Source of the DNA: Parabacteroides sp. PFB2-10
GTDB lineage: Bacteria > Bacteroidota > Bacteroidia > Bacteroidales > Tannerellaceae
DNA length: 64,000 nucleotides
NCBI RefSeq assembly: GCF_029893085.1
Contig: NZ_JARXWI010000008.1
Span: forward strand, 124,001-188,000
Direction of reading: 5' to 3'
In this document: positions 34,098 to 43,124 of the stretch, piece after piece
Layout of the letters: every line of letters starts with the position of its first letter
Position numbering within the stretch: position 1 is the stretch's first letter
Made by a program: the position numbers and the translations under genes
Notes under the pieces: model-generated
What the model was told of the DNA's origin: nothing
The model's database searches: none
Seen by the model: the letters and a program-made list of their open reading frames with translations, nothing else

Positions 34098-35822
34098 ATG
34101 AAAAACAGAAGAAAATTAACCATCTGGCTTCCGGTCATTATCGCTGTCAGCATAGCCGCAGGTATTTTCATCGGGAATTACTTTCTGACGCTCTCGAATG
34201 GAAAACTGCGTGGCTACTACAGCGGAAATAAGGTCAATGCCGTACTCAATATCATCAATCAACAATATGTGGATACGGTGGATATGGCGCAATTGATCGA
34301 GGGAGCCATCCCTAAGATATTGAGCGAACTCGATCCGCATTCGGTGTATATCCCGGCTTCCGACGTAGCGCTTGCCAATGAAGACCTCGAAGGTTCCTTC
34401 AGCGGGATTGGTGTCTCTTTCAATATGCAAACGGATACCATCCTGGTGATCAGTGTTATCAGCGGCGGTCCGGCCGAAAAAGCAGGATTATTGCCTTTCG
34501 ACCGTATCATCACCATCAACGACTCTATCTTTTCCGGGAAAGAGATTAGCCAGGCCAAGATCATGCGCACCCTGCGGGGAGAAAAAAACAGTACGGTCAA
34601 CCTGGGTGTAAAACGTGGGGAATCGGACGAATTGCTCCAATTCACTGTCACTCGTGGTGACGTACCGGTTCACTCCGTGGACGTTTCCTACGAAATCAGC
34701 AAAGGCATCGGTTATATCAAAACAAGCAAATTTGCCCGTACGACCTATGGGGAATTTATCACCGCTATCGCAAAACTGAAGCTACTCGGCTGCAACTCCT
34801 TCATTATCGACCTGCGTGGAAACAGCGGAGGCTATATGGACGCGGCCATCAGCGTGATCAATGAATTCATGCCGGAAGGACGTATGATCGTTTATACCGA
34901 AGGGAAAGCCTTCCCGCGTTCGGAGGTATTTGCCAATGGTACGGGTACCAGCAAAAACGATCCGGTGATTCTTCTGACCGACGAAGCGTCGGCCTCTGCC
35001 AGCGAGATCTTCGCCGGAGCGATCCAGGACAACGATCGTGGCCTGATTATCGGGCGCCGTACCTATGGCAAAGGATTAGTGCAAACACCGATCTCGATGA
35101 ACGACGGTTCGGAGATGCGCCTGACCATTGCCCGCTATTATACGCCTTCGGGACGTAGCATCCAGAAAGTGTATGAATTAGGGAAAAATGAAGAGTATGA
35201 CATGGATATATACAACCGCTATATACATGGAGAATTTGATACGGCCGACAGCATTAAGCTCGACGAATCCCTGCAATACGAAACGGTAGGCGGGCGTACC
35301 GTCTATGGCGGTGGTGGCATTATGCCGGATATCTTCATCCCACGCGATACATCAGGCATGACCTCTTATTACACAAGCGTTATCAACAGCGGCACCCTCT
35401 ACCTCTACGCCCTGGAGTATTCCGACAGAAACCGGGAGGTGTTATCACAGTTCGGCACCTGGCAGGAGCTATATGACCACCTGAAGACTCAGCCGATACT
35501 CTACGATTTTACCAATTTCGCAGCCACGAAAGGCATTCGCAAACGGATGTCTCTCATCAATATCTCCGGCTCATTGATCGAGAATCAGCTGCAAGCCTAT
35601 ATTGTGCGTAACTTCTTCGACGAAGACGGGTTCTACCCGATCTTCCAGAAAGAGGATATCACCCTGCAGAAAGCGGTTCAGATACTGAAAGAGGGGAAAG
35701 GGCTTCCCACCCCGGAATTCATACAAACAGCAACAGATAATGGAAATCTCCAAAGCGAAGCAGGCCCTACGAAAAGATATGGCCTCTCAAAAGAAAAGAT
35801 ATTCAACGACTATATTGTCTGA
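34098..35822 (+). CDS. S41 family C-terminal processing protease
   Basis: A 574-residue exported protease with an N-terminal anchor (about 8-27). A PDZ domain occupies about 85-170 (GSFSGIGVSFNM, GPAEKAGLLPFDRIITIND). The tail-specific protease domain carries the Ser near 302 (DEASASASEIFAG) and Lys near 324 (RTYGKGLVQ) of the S41 dyad. It trims proteins from the C-terminus in the periplasm. The last 83 bases overlap the 5-formyltetrahydrofolate cyclo-ligase gene in another frame. Confidence 0.93.
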   Translation: MKNRRKLTIWLPVIIAVSIAAGIFIGNYFLTLSNGKLRGYYSGNKVNAVLNIINQQYVDTVDMAQLIEGAIPKILSELDPHSVYIPASDVALANEDLEGSFSGIGVSFNMQTDTILVISVISGGPAEKAGLLPFDRIITINDSIFSGKEISQAKIMRTLRGEKNSTVNLGVKRGESDELLQFTVTRGDVPVHSVDVSYEISKGIGYIKTSKFARTTYGEFITAIAKLKLLGCNSFIIDLRGNSGGYMDAAISVINEFMPEGRMIVYTEGKAFPRSEVFANGTGTSKNDPVILLTDEASASASEIFAGAIQDNDRGLIIGRRTYGKGLVQTPISMNDGSEMRLTIARYYTPSGRSIQKVYELGKNEEYDMDIYNRYIHGEFDTADSIKLDESLQYETVGGRTVYGGGGIMPDIFIPRDTSGMTSYYTSVINSGTLYLYALEYSDRNREVLSQFGTWQELYDHLKTQPILYDFTNFAATKGIRKRMSLINISGSLIENQLQAYIVRNFFDEDGFYPIFQKEDITLQKAVQILKEGKGLPTPEFIQTATDNGNLQSEAGPTKRYGLSKEKIFNDYIV

Positions 35823-36303
35823 AAAATCAACGAACGCATGCAGCCTCCTGGAAGAAACCAAGCTCTTCCAGGAGGCTGCGTGCATTGCTATCTACCATGC
35901 CATGCCGGACGAAGTACAAACGGCCGCGTTGATCGAGAAGTGGTACAAGAAGAAAACCATCCTGTTGCCCGTCATCGAGGGAGACGATATCCGTATGCTA
36001 CCCTACCGGGGCAAAGAGGCGGTGAAACCGGGGCTCTTTGGTATTTTGGAGCCGGTGGTCGGTGAAGAGACAAAGACTTACGCCATCGATCTATTGATTG
36101 CACCGGGTGTCGCTTTCGACCGCCTGGGAAACCGCTTGGGACGCGGCAGAGGTTATTACGACCGGCTATTGACAAGCCTGTCGATTCCTAAACTGGGACT
36201 TTGCTTTGATTTTCAGCTACACGACGAAATCCCGGCCGAACCGTTTGATATTCCGATGCAGGGCATCGTGACTGACAAAGAGATCATCCTGATCTCTATC
36301 TGA
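35740..36303 (+). CDS. 5-formyltetrahydrofolate cyclo-ligase
   Basis: A 187-residue enzyme that uses ATP to convert 5-formyl-THF to 5,10-methenyl-THF. Family features are the basic N-terminus (KAKQALRKDMASQKKRYS) and the C-terminal GVAFDRLGNRLGRGRGYYDRLL phosphate-binding stretch near 128. The start at 35740 lies 83 bases inside the S41 gene; the next Met (residue 14) would delete the conserved LRK region, so the overlap seems real. It overlaps the convergent SMP-30 gene by 8 bp. Confidence 0.92.
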   Translation: MEISKAKQALRKDMASQKKRYSTTILSEKSTNACSLLEETKLFQEAACIAIYHAMPDEVQTAALIEKWYKKKTILLPVIEGDDIRMLPYRGKEAVKPGLFGILEPVVGEETKTYAIDLLIAPGVAFDRLGNRLGRGRGYYDRLLTSLSIPKLGLCFDFQLHDEIPAEPFDIPMQGIVTDKEIILISI

Positions 36304-37189
36304 CCCCTTTCACATTCATCCGGATACTATACAAATATTCCGACGCGGTAATAAAAAGGGTCTGCATATCCTTTCCTCCGAAACAGACATTGGCTGTCCA
36401 GCCTGCCTCCACAGGAATATGTCCGATTTGCTCGCCTTGCGGATCGAAGATGGTCACTCCCCGTCCGGTCAGGTAAATATTTCCCTTTTCATCGATCGTC
36501 ATGCCATCGGAGCCCATCTCCGTGAACAGTTTCTTATTGGACAAACGACCATCGGATCCGATCTCATACACATATGTTTTGCGGGCACGGATATCGGCCA
36601 CATAGAGGAGCTTTCCATCGGGCGTGCCGATGATTCCGTTAGGTTGTTCCAACTCGGTATCTACGCGGAACACCTTCTTGCGGTCGGGAGTCATGTAATA
36701 AACATATTGCCCCTCTTGCTGCATGGCCGGATCGCGTGTCCAGTAGTCGCGCGCATAGAGGGGATCGGTGAAATATATTCCTCCATCGGGACGCACCCAA
36801 AGGTCGTTCGGGCCATTCAGCTTCTTGCCTTCGTAATCGGTTAGAATCACCGTGTGAGAGCCATCCCGGCTGATACTCCACAACTCATTATCCATATCGG
36901 AGCAGGTAAGCAGCTTGCCCTCCCGGTCGAAATACATCCCATTGGCACGGCCGGTGTTTTCCATAAAAACAGACAGTTTACCCTCAGTCGACCACAACAG
37001 AATGCGATCGTTCGGCTGATCGGTGAAATAGACATTTCCTTTCGCGTCGACCGCCGGACCTTCCGTAAAGCGGAAGCCATCGGCCAATTTCTCAACCTTG
37101 GCGCCCGGAGCCACCAAGGAGGTTTGTCCACAGGCAAAAAAAGAGCTACTCATAAAACTAATACTGATTAGAACCATTGCTTTTTTCAT
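36296..37189 (-). CDS. SMP-30/gluconolactonase family protein
   Basis: A 297-residue exported protein with lipoprotein-like signal MKKAMVLISISFMSSSFFAC-GQT. The body is the six-bladed SMP-30 propeller: FRFTEGPAVDAKGNVYFTDQPNDRI near 40-65 (metal-binding Glu), GPNDLWVRPDGGIYFTDP near 125, QPNGIIGTPDGKLLYVADI near 185 and GSDGMTIDEKGNIYLTG near 225. Members are calcium-dependent lactonases acting on sugar lactones. It lies 45 bp after the M3 peptidase on the same strand and is probably cotranscribed. The substrate is unknown. Confidence 0.9.
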   Translation of the reverse strand: MKKAMVLISISFMSSSFFACGQTSLVAPGAKVEKLADGFRFTEGPAVDAKGNVYFTDQPNDRILLWSTEGKLSVFMENTGRANGMYFDREGKLLTCSDMDNELWSISRDGSHTVILTDYEGKKLNGPNDLWVRPDGGIYFTDPLYARDYWTRDPAMQQEGQYVYYMTPDRKKVFRVDTELEQPNGIIGTPDGKLLYVADIRARKTYVYEIGSDGRLSNKKLFTEMGSDGMTIDEKGNIYLTGRGVTIFDPQGEQIGHIPVEAGWTANVCFGGKDMQTLFITASEYLYSIRMNVKGVR

Positions 37190-37234
37190 ATAGATACCTA
37201 TTTAAGTGGTGTAAGACTCGCTTCAGGTAGTGCG

Positions 37235-39277
37235 TCAACGCTGTATACCATTCTTAATCAACAACGCGTCGATCGTCGGATCCTGCCCGCGAAAACGGCG
37301 GTAAAGTTCCGCAGGGTCCTCTGTTCCTCCCCGCGACAGGATATTAGTACGGAACGACTCAGCCGTTTTCCGATCGAAGATTCCCTGCTGTTTAAACAGG
37401 GAGAAGGCATCGGCATCCAAGACCTCCGCCCACTTATAGCCATAATAACCGGCCGCATAACCACCGGAAAAGATATGTCCGAAGCTGCTGCTCATCAACA
37501 CCTCCGGCACTTCAGGCAAAACAGCCGCTTCCTGCCAGGCGGCTTTCTCGAACAAGGTGATATCCCCCTCGTAAGGCTCTCGCAAGGTATGCCAGGCCAT
37601 ATCGAGCAAACCGAAGCTAAGCTGACGACAACACAGATAGCCGACATTAAAATGAGAAGCATCGACCAATTTCTGCACCAGTTCCGCCGGAATTTTCTCA
37701 CCCGTTTCATAATGGAGAGCGATCTGATCGAGGTATTCATTTTCAGTCAACCAGTTTTCCATGATCTGCGAAGGCAATTCCACAAAATCACGGTAGACAT
37801 TCGTACCCGAAAGGCTGGCGTAGGTGGTATCGGCCAACATACCATGCAACGCATGACCAAACTCATGCAGGAAGGTCTCCACCTCATCAAAAGTCAACAG
37901 GGAGGGCTTCGTGTCGGTTGGCCGGGTAAAGTTCATGACAATGATGATCTGCGGACGGCTGTCCGTGCCATCGGCATCCCGGTATTGCGCTTTCATATCG
38001 TTCATCCAGGCACCCGATTGTTTTCCTTCGCGGGGATGGAAATCGGTGTACAACACAGAGAGAAAACGTCCGTCGGCGTCGTACACTTCGTATGTTTGTA
38101 CATCGGGATGGTAGACCGGTATCTCTTTATTCTCATGGAAGGTAATGCCATAGAGCTGCGTAGCCAATCCGAACACACCCGCTTTAACCTGTTCCAGTTT
38201 GAAATAGGGACGCGTCATTTCATCGTTTACCCGGAAACGGATATCCTTCAGCTTCTCCGAATAATAGCTCCAATCCCAGGGCATCACCGTGATATCGGCC
38301 TGTTCCATACCAACAGCAAAGCCCTGCACGGCTTGGTATTCATTCACTGCCACCGGTTTATAAGCAGTCAGTAATTGATTCAATAATCCGTAAACCCCTT
38401 GCGGATTCTTCGCCATCCGGTGTTCCAGTTGATAGTCGGCAAAGGTTTCCCTGCCCATCAATCGGGCTATTTCCAGGCGGATATGAGCAATGCGGCGAAG
38501 AATCTCGCAGTTATCGTATTCATCGCCTTTGTTCCCTACACACATGTAGGCTCGATACATCTTTTCCCGCAGGTCGCGCCGGGCAGAATAACGCAGAAAA
38601 GGCTGATAACTGGGAGCCGACAGGGTAAACAACCAGCCTGTTTTCCCCTTCTCTTTCGCCAAAGCAGCCGCAGAATCGAGGATGCTCTCCGGCAAACCGG
38701 CCAATTCATCGCGCTCTGTCAAGAGCATTTCAAAGCGATTTTTGTCTTTCAACACATTTTGCTCGAAGCGGAGTTGCAATAGGCTCAACTCATTACTAAG
38801 CCGGCGATAGGTTTCTTTGCCGTCGGCAGGCAGGGCGGCTCCTTTTTTATAGAAAGCATAATAGGTCTCTTCGAGCAGTTTGCGGTCTTCCTGCGACAGA
38901 TCCAAGTCATCACGCCGATCATACACCGCCTTAACACGGTCGAACAGCTTTTCATTCAAGTAGATATTATTCGAGCTTTCCGACAATTTGGGCGAGACGC
39001 GTTGCGAGAGATCCATCATCTCATCGTTCGACTCGGCAGCCAACACATTGAAGAAGGCATGACTCACCTTATCTAACAGGGAACCACTTCTTTCCAACGC
39101 CACCACGGTATTGGCAAACGTTGCCGGTTCCGTGTTGCCGGCTATAATAGCGACCTCTTGTTCCAGGCGTTTGATACCTTCGTCGAAAGCCGGTTCATAA
39201 TGTTCCAGTAGGATCTTATCGAAAGGGGGCGTACCGAAGGGTGTCCGGTAAGCCTCAAAAAAAGGATTCTTGTGCAT
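37235..39277 (-). CDS. M3 family peptidyl-dipeptidase, cytoplasmic form
   Basis: A 680-residue zinc peptidase of the Dcp branch. HEFGH is near residue 468 followed by the ELPSQIMENW helix. It starts MHKNPFFEAYRTPFGTPPFDKILLEHYEPAF with no signal peptide. The same NPF...Y.TPFG/YG.PPF...LEHY opening follows the signal in the paralogue at 22062-24176. The longer frame to 39310 is rejected because it precedes the predicted transcription start. Probably degrades peptides in the cytosol. Followed by the SMP-30 gene. Confidence 0.93.
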   Translation of the reverse strand: MHKNPFFEAYRTPFGTPPFDKILLEHYEPAFDEGIKRLEQEVAIIAGNTEPATFANTVVALERSGSLLDKVSHAFFNVLAAESNDEMMDLSQRVSPKLSESSNNIYLNEKLFDRVKAVYDRRDDLDLSQEDRKLLEETYYAFYKKGAALPADGKETYRRLSNELSLLQLRFEQNVLKDKNRFEMLLTERDELAGLPESILDSAAALAKEKGKTGWLFTLSAPSYQPFLRYSARRDLREKMYRAYMCVGNKGDEYDNCEILRRIAHIRLEIARLMGRETFADYQLEHRMAKNPQGVYGLLNQLLTAYKPVAVNEYQAVQGFAVGMEQADITVMPWDWSYYSEKLKDIRFRVNDEMTRPYFKLEQVKAGVFGLATQLYGITFHENKEIPVYHPDVQTYEVYDADGRFLSVLYTDFHPREGKQSGAWMNDMKAQYRDADGTDSRPQIIIVMNFTRPTDTKPSLLTFDEVETFLHEFGHALHGMLADTTYASLSGTNVYRDFVELPSQIMENWLTENEYLDQIALHYETGEKIPAELVQKLVDASHFNVGYLCCRQLSFGLLDMAWHTLREPYEGDITLFEKAAWQEAAVLPEVPEVLMSSSFGHIFSGGYAAGYYGYKWAEVLDADAFSLFKQQGIFDRKTAESFRTNILSRGGTEDPAELYRRFRGQDPTIDALLIKNGIQR

Positions 39278-39297
39278 AATGTTCAAAAGTATAGATG

Positions 39298-39305
39298 CAA
39301 AAGTA
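39298..39305 (-). promoter_or_regulatory. -7 box for the cytoplasmic M3 peptidase
   Basis: TACTTTTG on the minus strand; transcription from about 39291 supports ATG at 39277. Confidence 0.5.
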
Positions 39306-39338
39306 GCCATTTAAATAGAGAATGCCCGATTATATCCT

Positions 39339-39346
39339 TATTTTTG
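39339..39346 (+). promoter_or_regulatory. -7 box for murB
   Basis: TATTTTTG, 20 bases before the murB start. Confidence 0.45.
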
Positions 39347-39365
39347 CAGATTATTAAAGTGCGTT

Positions 39366-40376
39366 ATGAAAATCGAACAAAACTACTCGCTTGAGGCTTA
39401 CAATACGTTTCACTTACCGGTAAAAACGCGTTGGTTCATGGAATATGACAACGTGGAAGAGTTGGAAAAGATCTTATGTGATGAATACTTTCAGCAGTGC
39501 TACTCCCTGCATATCGGAGGAGGAAGCAACCTGCTTTTTGTGAATGACTTCGATGGCATCATCGTTCACTCCCACATCAAAGGGATAGAGGTGTTGGAGG
39601 AGACCGGCGAATCGGTATGCCTGCGTATCGGTGCCGCTGAGATCTGGGACGATGTCGTTGCATACGCTGCCTCACACGGCTGGGGAGGCATCGAAAACCT
39701 GTCGCATATACCGGGCGAAGCAGGCGCCGCCGCCATCCAGAATATCGGTGCTTACGGCGTAGAGATACGAGAGGTGATCGAACGGGTCGAGAGCTATAAC
39801 CAATTGACGATAGAGAAGCGCCTCTTTAGCAATGATGAATGTGCATACGCCTATCGTCATAGTTACTTCAAGAACGAACATAACGACCCACATATCGTGA
39901 CACATATCGTGATCCGGCTACGGAAAAACCCTGCCTACTGCCTCGATTATGGGCAACTACAGCAGGAGACAGCGGGAAAAGAACTGTCACCGGCTGTTGT
40001 CCGAGAAGCCGTTATCCGCTTGCGCGAGCAGAAATTGCCCGATCCATCGGTTATTGGTAATGCCGGCAGCTTCTTTATGAATCCGGTCATCTCGCAGGAG
40101 GCCTTTACACAAATCCAGGCGGCTTATCCGGACGTCCCCTCCTACCCGGCCGGAAACGGAGAGATCAAATTATCCGCCGGATGGCTGATCGAGCAATGTG
40201 GATTAAAAGGCAAACGATATGGGAACGTAGGCATGTATGAAAAGCAAGCCTTGGTATTGGTCAATTACGGTGGAGCCACCGGCGACGAGATTGCCCTCAT
40301 GGCTGAAAGCGTGCGCATGGCCGTCAAAAACAAATTCAATATAGAATTAACCCCTGAAGTGAAGTACGTTGGATGA
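39366..40376 (+). CDS. murB: UDP-N-acetylmuramate dehydrogenase
   Basis: Reduces UDP-GlcNAc-enolpyruvate to UDP-MurNAc with NADPH in peptidoglycan synthesis; a cytosolic FAD enzyme. At 336 residues it is a type I MurB. FAD-binding segments are HIGGGSNLLFVND near 50 and IPGEAGAAAIQNIGAYG near 118; the catalytic Ser is in IGNAGSFFMNPV near 235; the Tyr-loop region is present. It overlaps the next gene by 4 bp (ATGA), so they are translationally coupled. Confidence 0.95.
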   Translation: MKIEQNYSLEAYNTFHLPVKTRWFMEYDNVEELEKILCDEYFQQCYSLHIGGGSNLLFVNDFDGIIVHSHIKGIEVLEETGESVCLRIGAAEIWDDVVAYAASHGWGGIENLSHIPGEAGAAAIQNIGAYGVEIREVIERVESYNQLTIEKRLFSNDECAYAYRHSYFKNEHNDPHIVTHIVIRLRKNPAYCLDYGQLQQETAGKELSPAVVREAVIRLREQKLPDPSVIGNAGSFFMNPVISQEAFTQIQAAYPDVPSYPAGNGEIKLSAGWLIEQCGLKGKRYGNVGMYEKQALVLVNYGGATGDEIALMAESVRMAVKNKFNIELTPEVKYVG

Positions 40377-41134
40377 TGAAAGTTTTGTTATTGGGAACGG
40401 GCACCTCCACCGGAGTGCCCGAAATTGGATGTCATTGTGAAGTGTGTTGCAGCAGCGATCCGCGCGACCGCCGGCTTCGCACCTCCGCGATTGTTGAAAC
40501 CGAGGGCAAACATATCCTACTCGACTGCGGGCCGGATTTCCGTTGGCAGATGCTGAAACACCGGATAGAGACCTTGGATGCCGTCTTGCTTTCCCATGAG
40601 CATTACGACCATGTGAGCGGATTGGACGACCTGCGTCCCTACGTATTCCACCAGGAATTGCCTATTTATGCCGAACACGATGTGGTACAAGCCATACAAA
40701 CACGCCTTCCATACGCTTTCCGGGAGCATAAATACCCGGGCGTTCCGCAACTCAACCTGCAAACAATCGGCTTATCTCCCTTTCTGGCAGCTGGCATCGA
40801 AGTAATCCCTATCCGTGTGATGCACGGCAAATTGCCTATTCTGGGCTTCCGCATCGGCAATATGGCCTACCTAACCGACCTGAAAACGCTACCGGAAGAG
40901 GAATACGACAAATTGCAGGGATTGGATCTATTGTTGATCGACGCCTTGCGCATCGACTCCCGCCACTTCTCACATGCGGGAGTTGCCGAAAACTTGCCGC
41001 TTATCTCACGCCTACGCCCCAAAGAGAGCTATTTCATTCACATGAGCCACCGCATAGGATTGCACGCCAAGGCTAATATCGGCCTTCCCCCGCATGTACA
41101 TTTCGGGTACGACGGACTGGAAATAACGATATAA
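40373..41134 (+). CDS. MBL-fold metallo-hydrolase (PhnP-like)
   Basis: A 253-residue metallo-beta-lactamase-fold hydrolase. The metal site is SHEHYDHVSGLDDLRP near 65 with further His residues at MHGKLP and SHRIGLHAKAN. The opening LLLGTGTSTGVPEIGCHCEVC with its paired Cys residues resembles the PhnP phosphoribosyl cyclic phosphate diesterase and related tRNase Z-like enzymes. It is coupled to murB by a 4 bp overlap in a pairing I consider typical of Bacteroidales, although its substrate there is unclear. Confidence 0.88.
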   Translation: MMKVLLLGTGTSTGVPEIGCHCEVCCSSDPRDRRLRTSAIVETEGKHILLDCGPDFRWQMLKHRIETLDAVLLSHEHYDHVSGLDDLRPYVFHQELPIYAEHDVVQAIQTRLPYAFREHKYPGVPQLNLQTIGLSPFLAAGIEVIPIRVMHGKLPILGFRIGNMAYLTDLKTLPEEEYDKLQGLDLLLIDALRIDSRHFSHAGVAENLPLISRLRPKESYFIHMSHRIGLHAKANIGLPPHVHFGYDGLEITI

Positions 41135-41141
41135 AAGGGAG

Positions 41142-41687
41142 TCACTTGTACTTCCGGTATATCCAATAAGCGATATAGCCCATCAACAGGCCGAAGAGTA
41201 TGCCGACAAACACATCCAACGGGTAGTGTTTCCCGACATAGATACGGCTATAAGCGACAACCGTTGCCCATAGAAAGATTCCGATGCGATAATAGATATT
41301 CTTGAAATACAACGCGCTGAACATAGCCACACACATCGAACTCGACGAATGAGAGGAAAAGAAACTAAAACTTCTCCCCATCTCTTCCAACTGATGCATG
41401 ATCTCCTGCAACACCATCTCATGTCCGGGCCGAGGACGCATAAAAACCAGCTTAAGCAGGTTATTGAGTAGAAGCGTAGCCAATACTCCCCCCGCAAAGA
41501 AATACGAAGCCTTCCTCCCCTGCCCTTTCCTATCAAAAAAGATAAAAAGAAACACTGCCAGGCATATCAATGTCCAAACCCATTGATTGCTGAAAAAGAG
41601 CATCACCGGATCGAGCCAGGCAGAATGCTTGCTATTCAAGTAAACAAACAGGTCGCTGTCCCATTGGGGGAAATTAAAATCAGGCAT
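41142..41687 (-). CDS. PAP2 family membrane phosphatase
   Basis: A 181-residue inner-membrane protein with about five helices. The three phosphatase motifs are complete: KLVFMRPRP near 80, FSSHSSSS near 112 and SRIYVGKHYPLDV near 147, with the nucleophile His in the third. Family members dephosphorylate undecaprenyl pyrophosphate or lipid A. Which one applies here cannot be told; Bacteroidota use such proteins for lipid A 4'-dephosphorylation as well. A -7 box lies inside a 53 bp repeated motif upstream. Confidence 0.9.
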   Translation of the reverse strand: MPDFNFPQWDSDLFVYLNSKHSAWLDPVMLFFSNQWVWTLICLAVFLFIFFDRKGQGRKASYFFAGGVLATLLLNNLLKLVFMRPRPGHEMVLQEIMHQLEEMGRSFSFFSSHSSSSMCVAMFSALYFKNIYYRIGIFLWATVVAYSRIYVGKHYPLDVFVGILFGLLMGYIAYWIYRKYK

Positions 41688-41722
41688 ATATTCTTTTTTT
41701 AATCCTTATATAAGTGACAATA

Positions 41723-41775
41723 CAAATTTACATAATTCTCATCGTTTTTTCAGCCGTGAGAAAAAGTTATCACCC
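41723..41775 (-). repeat. 53 bp repeat, copy A, covering the PAP2 promoter
   Basis: Aligns without gaps to 48356-48408 with 6 mismatches. On the minus strand it ends in TAAATTTG (41723-41730), a match to the -7 consensus, 36 bases before the PAP2 start. It contains inverted TTCTCA/TGAGAA arms. Confidence 0.7.
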
Positions 41776-41822
41776 CTCATGAGAATAAAAAAGCAAATAA
41801 ATGATATGAGTATAGAAATAGG

Positions 41823-43124
41823 TTAAGGAAAAAGTATTTCAAATCGTGTCCAACCATTGTGGGAGTTCAGGCTGAAACGGCAACCATGATTCACCAATAC
41901 ATCGCGCACAAACATGAGTCCGATGCCCTGGCCGGTTGATTTGGTGGTAAAGAAAGGGGTAAAGAGTTTTTGCTTGGTCTCTTCGTCGATGCCGGCTCCG
42001 TTGTCTTCAATCACGACCGATAAAGGAGATGCTTGAGTGGTTATGCGCAACTCGCCTGATTGGCCAATCGCTTCGTAGGCGTTTTTGGTGATATTAAGCA
42101 ATACCTGCTCGAACTGAATCCCGTCGATCCGCACCCGGGGTTCGCCCGGATCTAACGAAAGCGAGAGCCGGATGTCGCGCTTCTGACATTCGAGACGGAT
42201 CACTCCCTCTACGGCTCGCACTTGTTCGTTCAGGGAGATCGGCACGAAGGAGGGCTCGGGAATGCGCACGACATTTGCCAGATTACTGATAAAGCCGGTC
42301 AGATTGCGGCAACGGTTATAAGAGGCATCTATCGCCGACACGACATCTTCCATCCCCGGGCCTCTTTCCTGCCGGAAGATATCGGAAACCACATGGAGTG
42401 TGGAGCTGATGGCTCCGATGGAGTTGTTTACCTCGTGCGACATCATACGGATAATACGCTCATAGGATTCTTTCTCCATCCGCAACAGTTCATTGGTCAA
42501 TTCTTCCACCAAAATAAAAGGATGGTTGAACCCCTGATCCACAAAGGAGGAATAAACACAACGGTAAAGACTGGCTCCATCCCCACGCACGATCATATCG
42601 TCCTGCAACTTCAAAGCCGATAGTGCCGGAGCCAATGAAAAGGTGGCTTCCGATAGTTTTTTGCCTTTCACCTCTTCCAGATTCGTCAATCCCAATAGCT
42701 TTAAGCCGGCCGGGTTGATGTCGGTTATCTGTTTATCGAAATTCAGTATAATGATCCCTTGCGGAGAGGCTTTGATCAATAAGTCAAGGAATTGGTTCTT
42801 TTCACGAACCACTAAGCGTTCGTTGCGCAAATGGGTAATCATCCGGTTGAACAGATTGATCAGTTGATTCGCATCTTTGTTGCCGACCGGACGCAAATGG
42901 GTGGAGAAATCCTGCTCTTTCAGCAGTTCCATGCCACTCAACAGAAGCAGATAGGGTCTGATCAGTTTTTTATACAGGAAAAGGGAAAACAAGACCGAAG
43001 CCAACGCAATGCATTGCATCACCCAAAAAGGGAACGATTCATGGCGAAAAAAGAGAAAACCGATTGCCATGAACACCGCCGTAACAAATACAACAATGGC
43101 AATGAACGCCCACTTTGTTCTCAT
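41823..43124 (-). CDS. Sensor histidine kinase of an NtrC-type system
   Basis: A 433-residue kinase with two membrane helices at the N-terminus (about 7-25 and 32-50) and almost no periplasmic loop. It has a HAMP-like linker, a PAS domain (about 105-215), phospho-acceptor His in RMMSHEVNNSIGAI near 231, and a HATPase domain (NITKNAYEAIG, EDNGAGID, TGQGIGLMFV). This NtrY-like layout probably senses membrane or intracellular state. It overlaps the response regulator gene by 4 bp and is the last gene of the ABC transporter operon. Confidence 0.92.
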   Translation of the reverse strand: MRTKWAFIAIVVFVTAVFMAIGFLFFRHESFPFWVMQCIALASVLFSLFLYKKLIRPYLLLLSGMELLKEQDFSTHLRPVGNKDANQLINLFNRMITHLRNERLVVREKNQFLDLLIKASPQGIIILNFDKQITDINPAGLKLLGLTNLEEVKGKKLSEATFSLAPALSALKLQDDMIVRGDGASLYRCVYSSFVDQGFNHPFILVEELTNELLRMEKESYERIIRMMSHEVNNSIGAISSTLHVVSDIFRQERGPGMEDVVSAIDASYNRCRNLTGFISNLANVVRIPEPSFVPISLNEQVRAVEGVIRLECQKRDIRLSLSLDPGEPRVRIDGIQFEQVLLNITKNAYEAIGQSGELRITTQASPLSVVIEDNGAGIDEETKQKLFTPFFTTKSTGQGIGLMFVRDVLVNHGCRFSLNSHNGWTRFEILFP

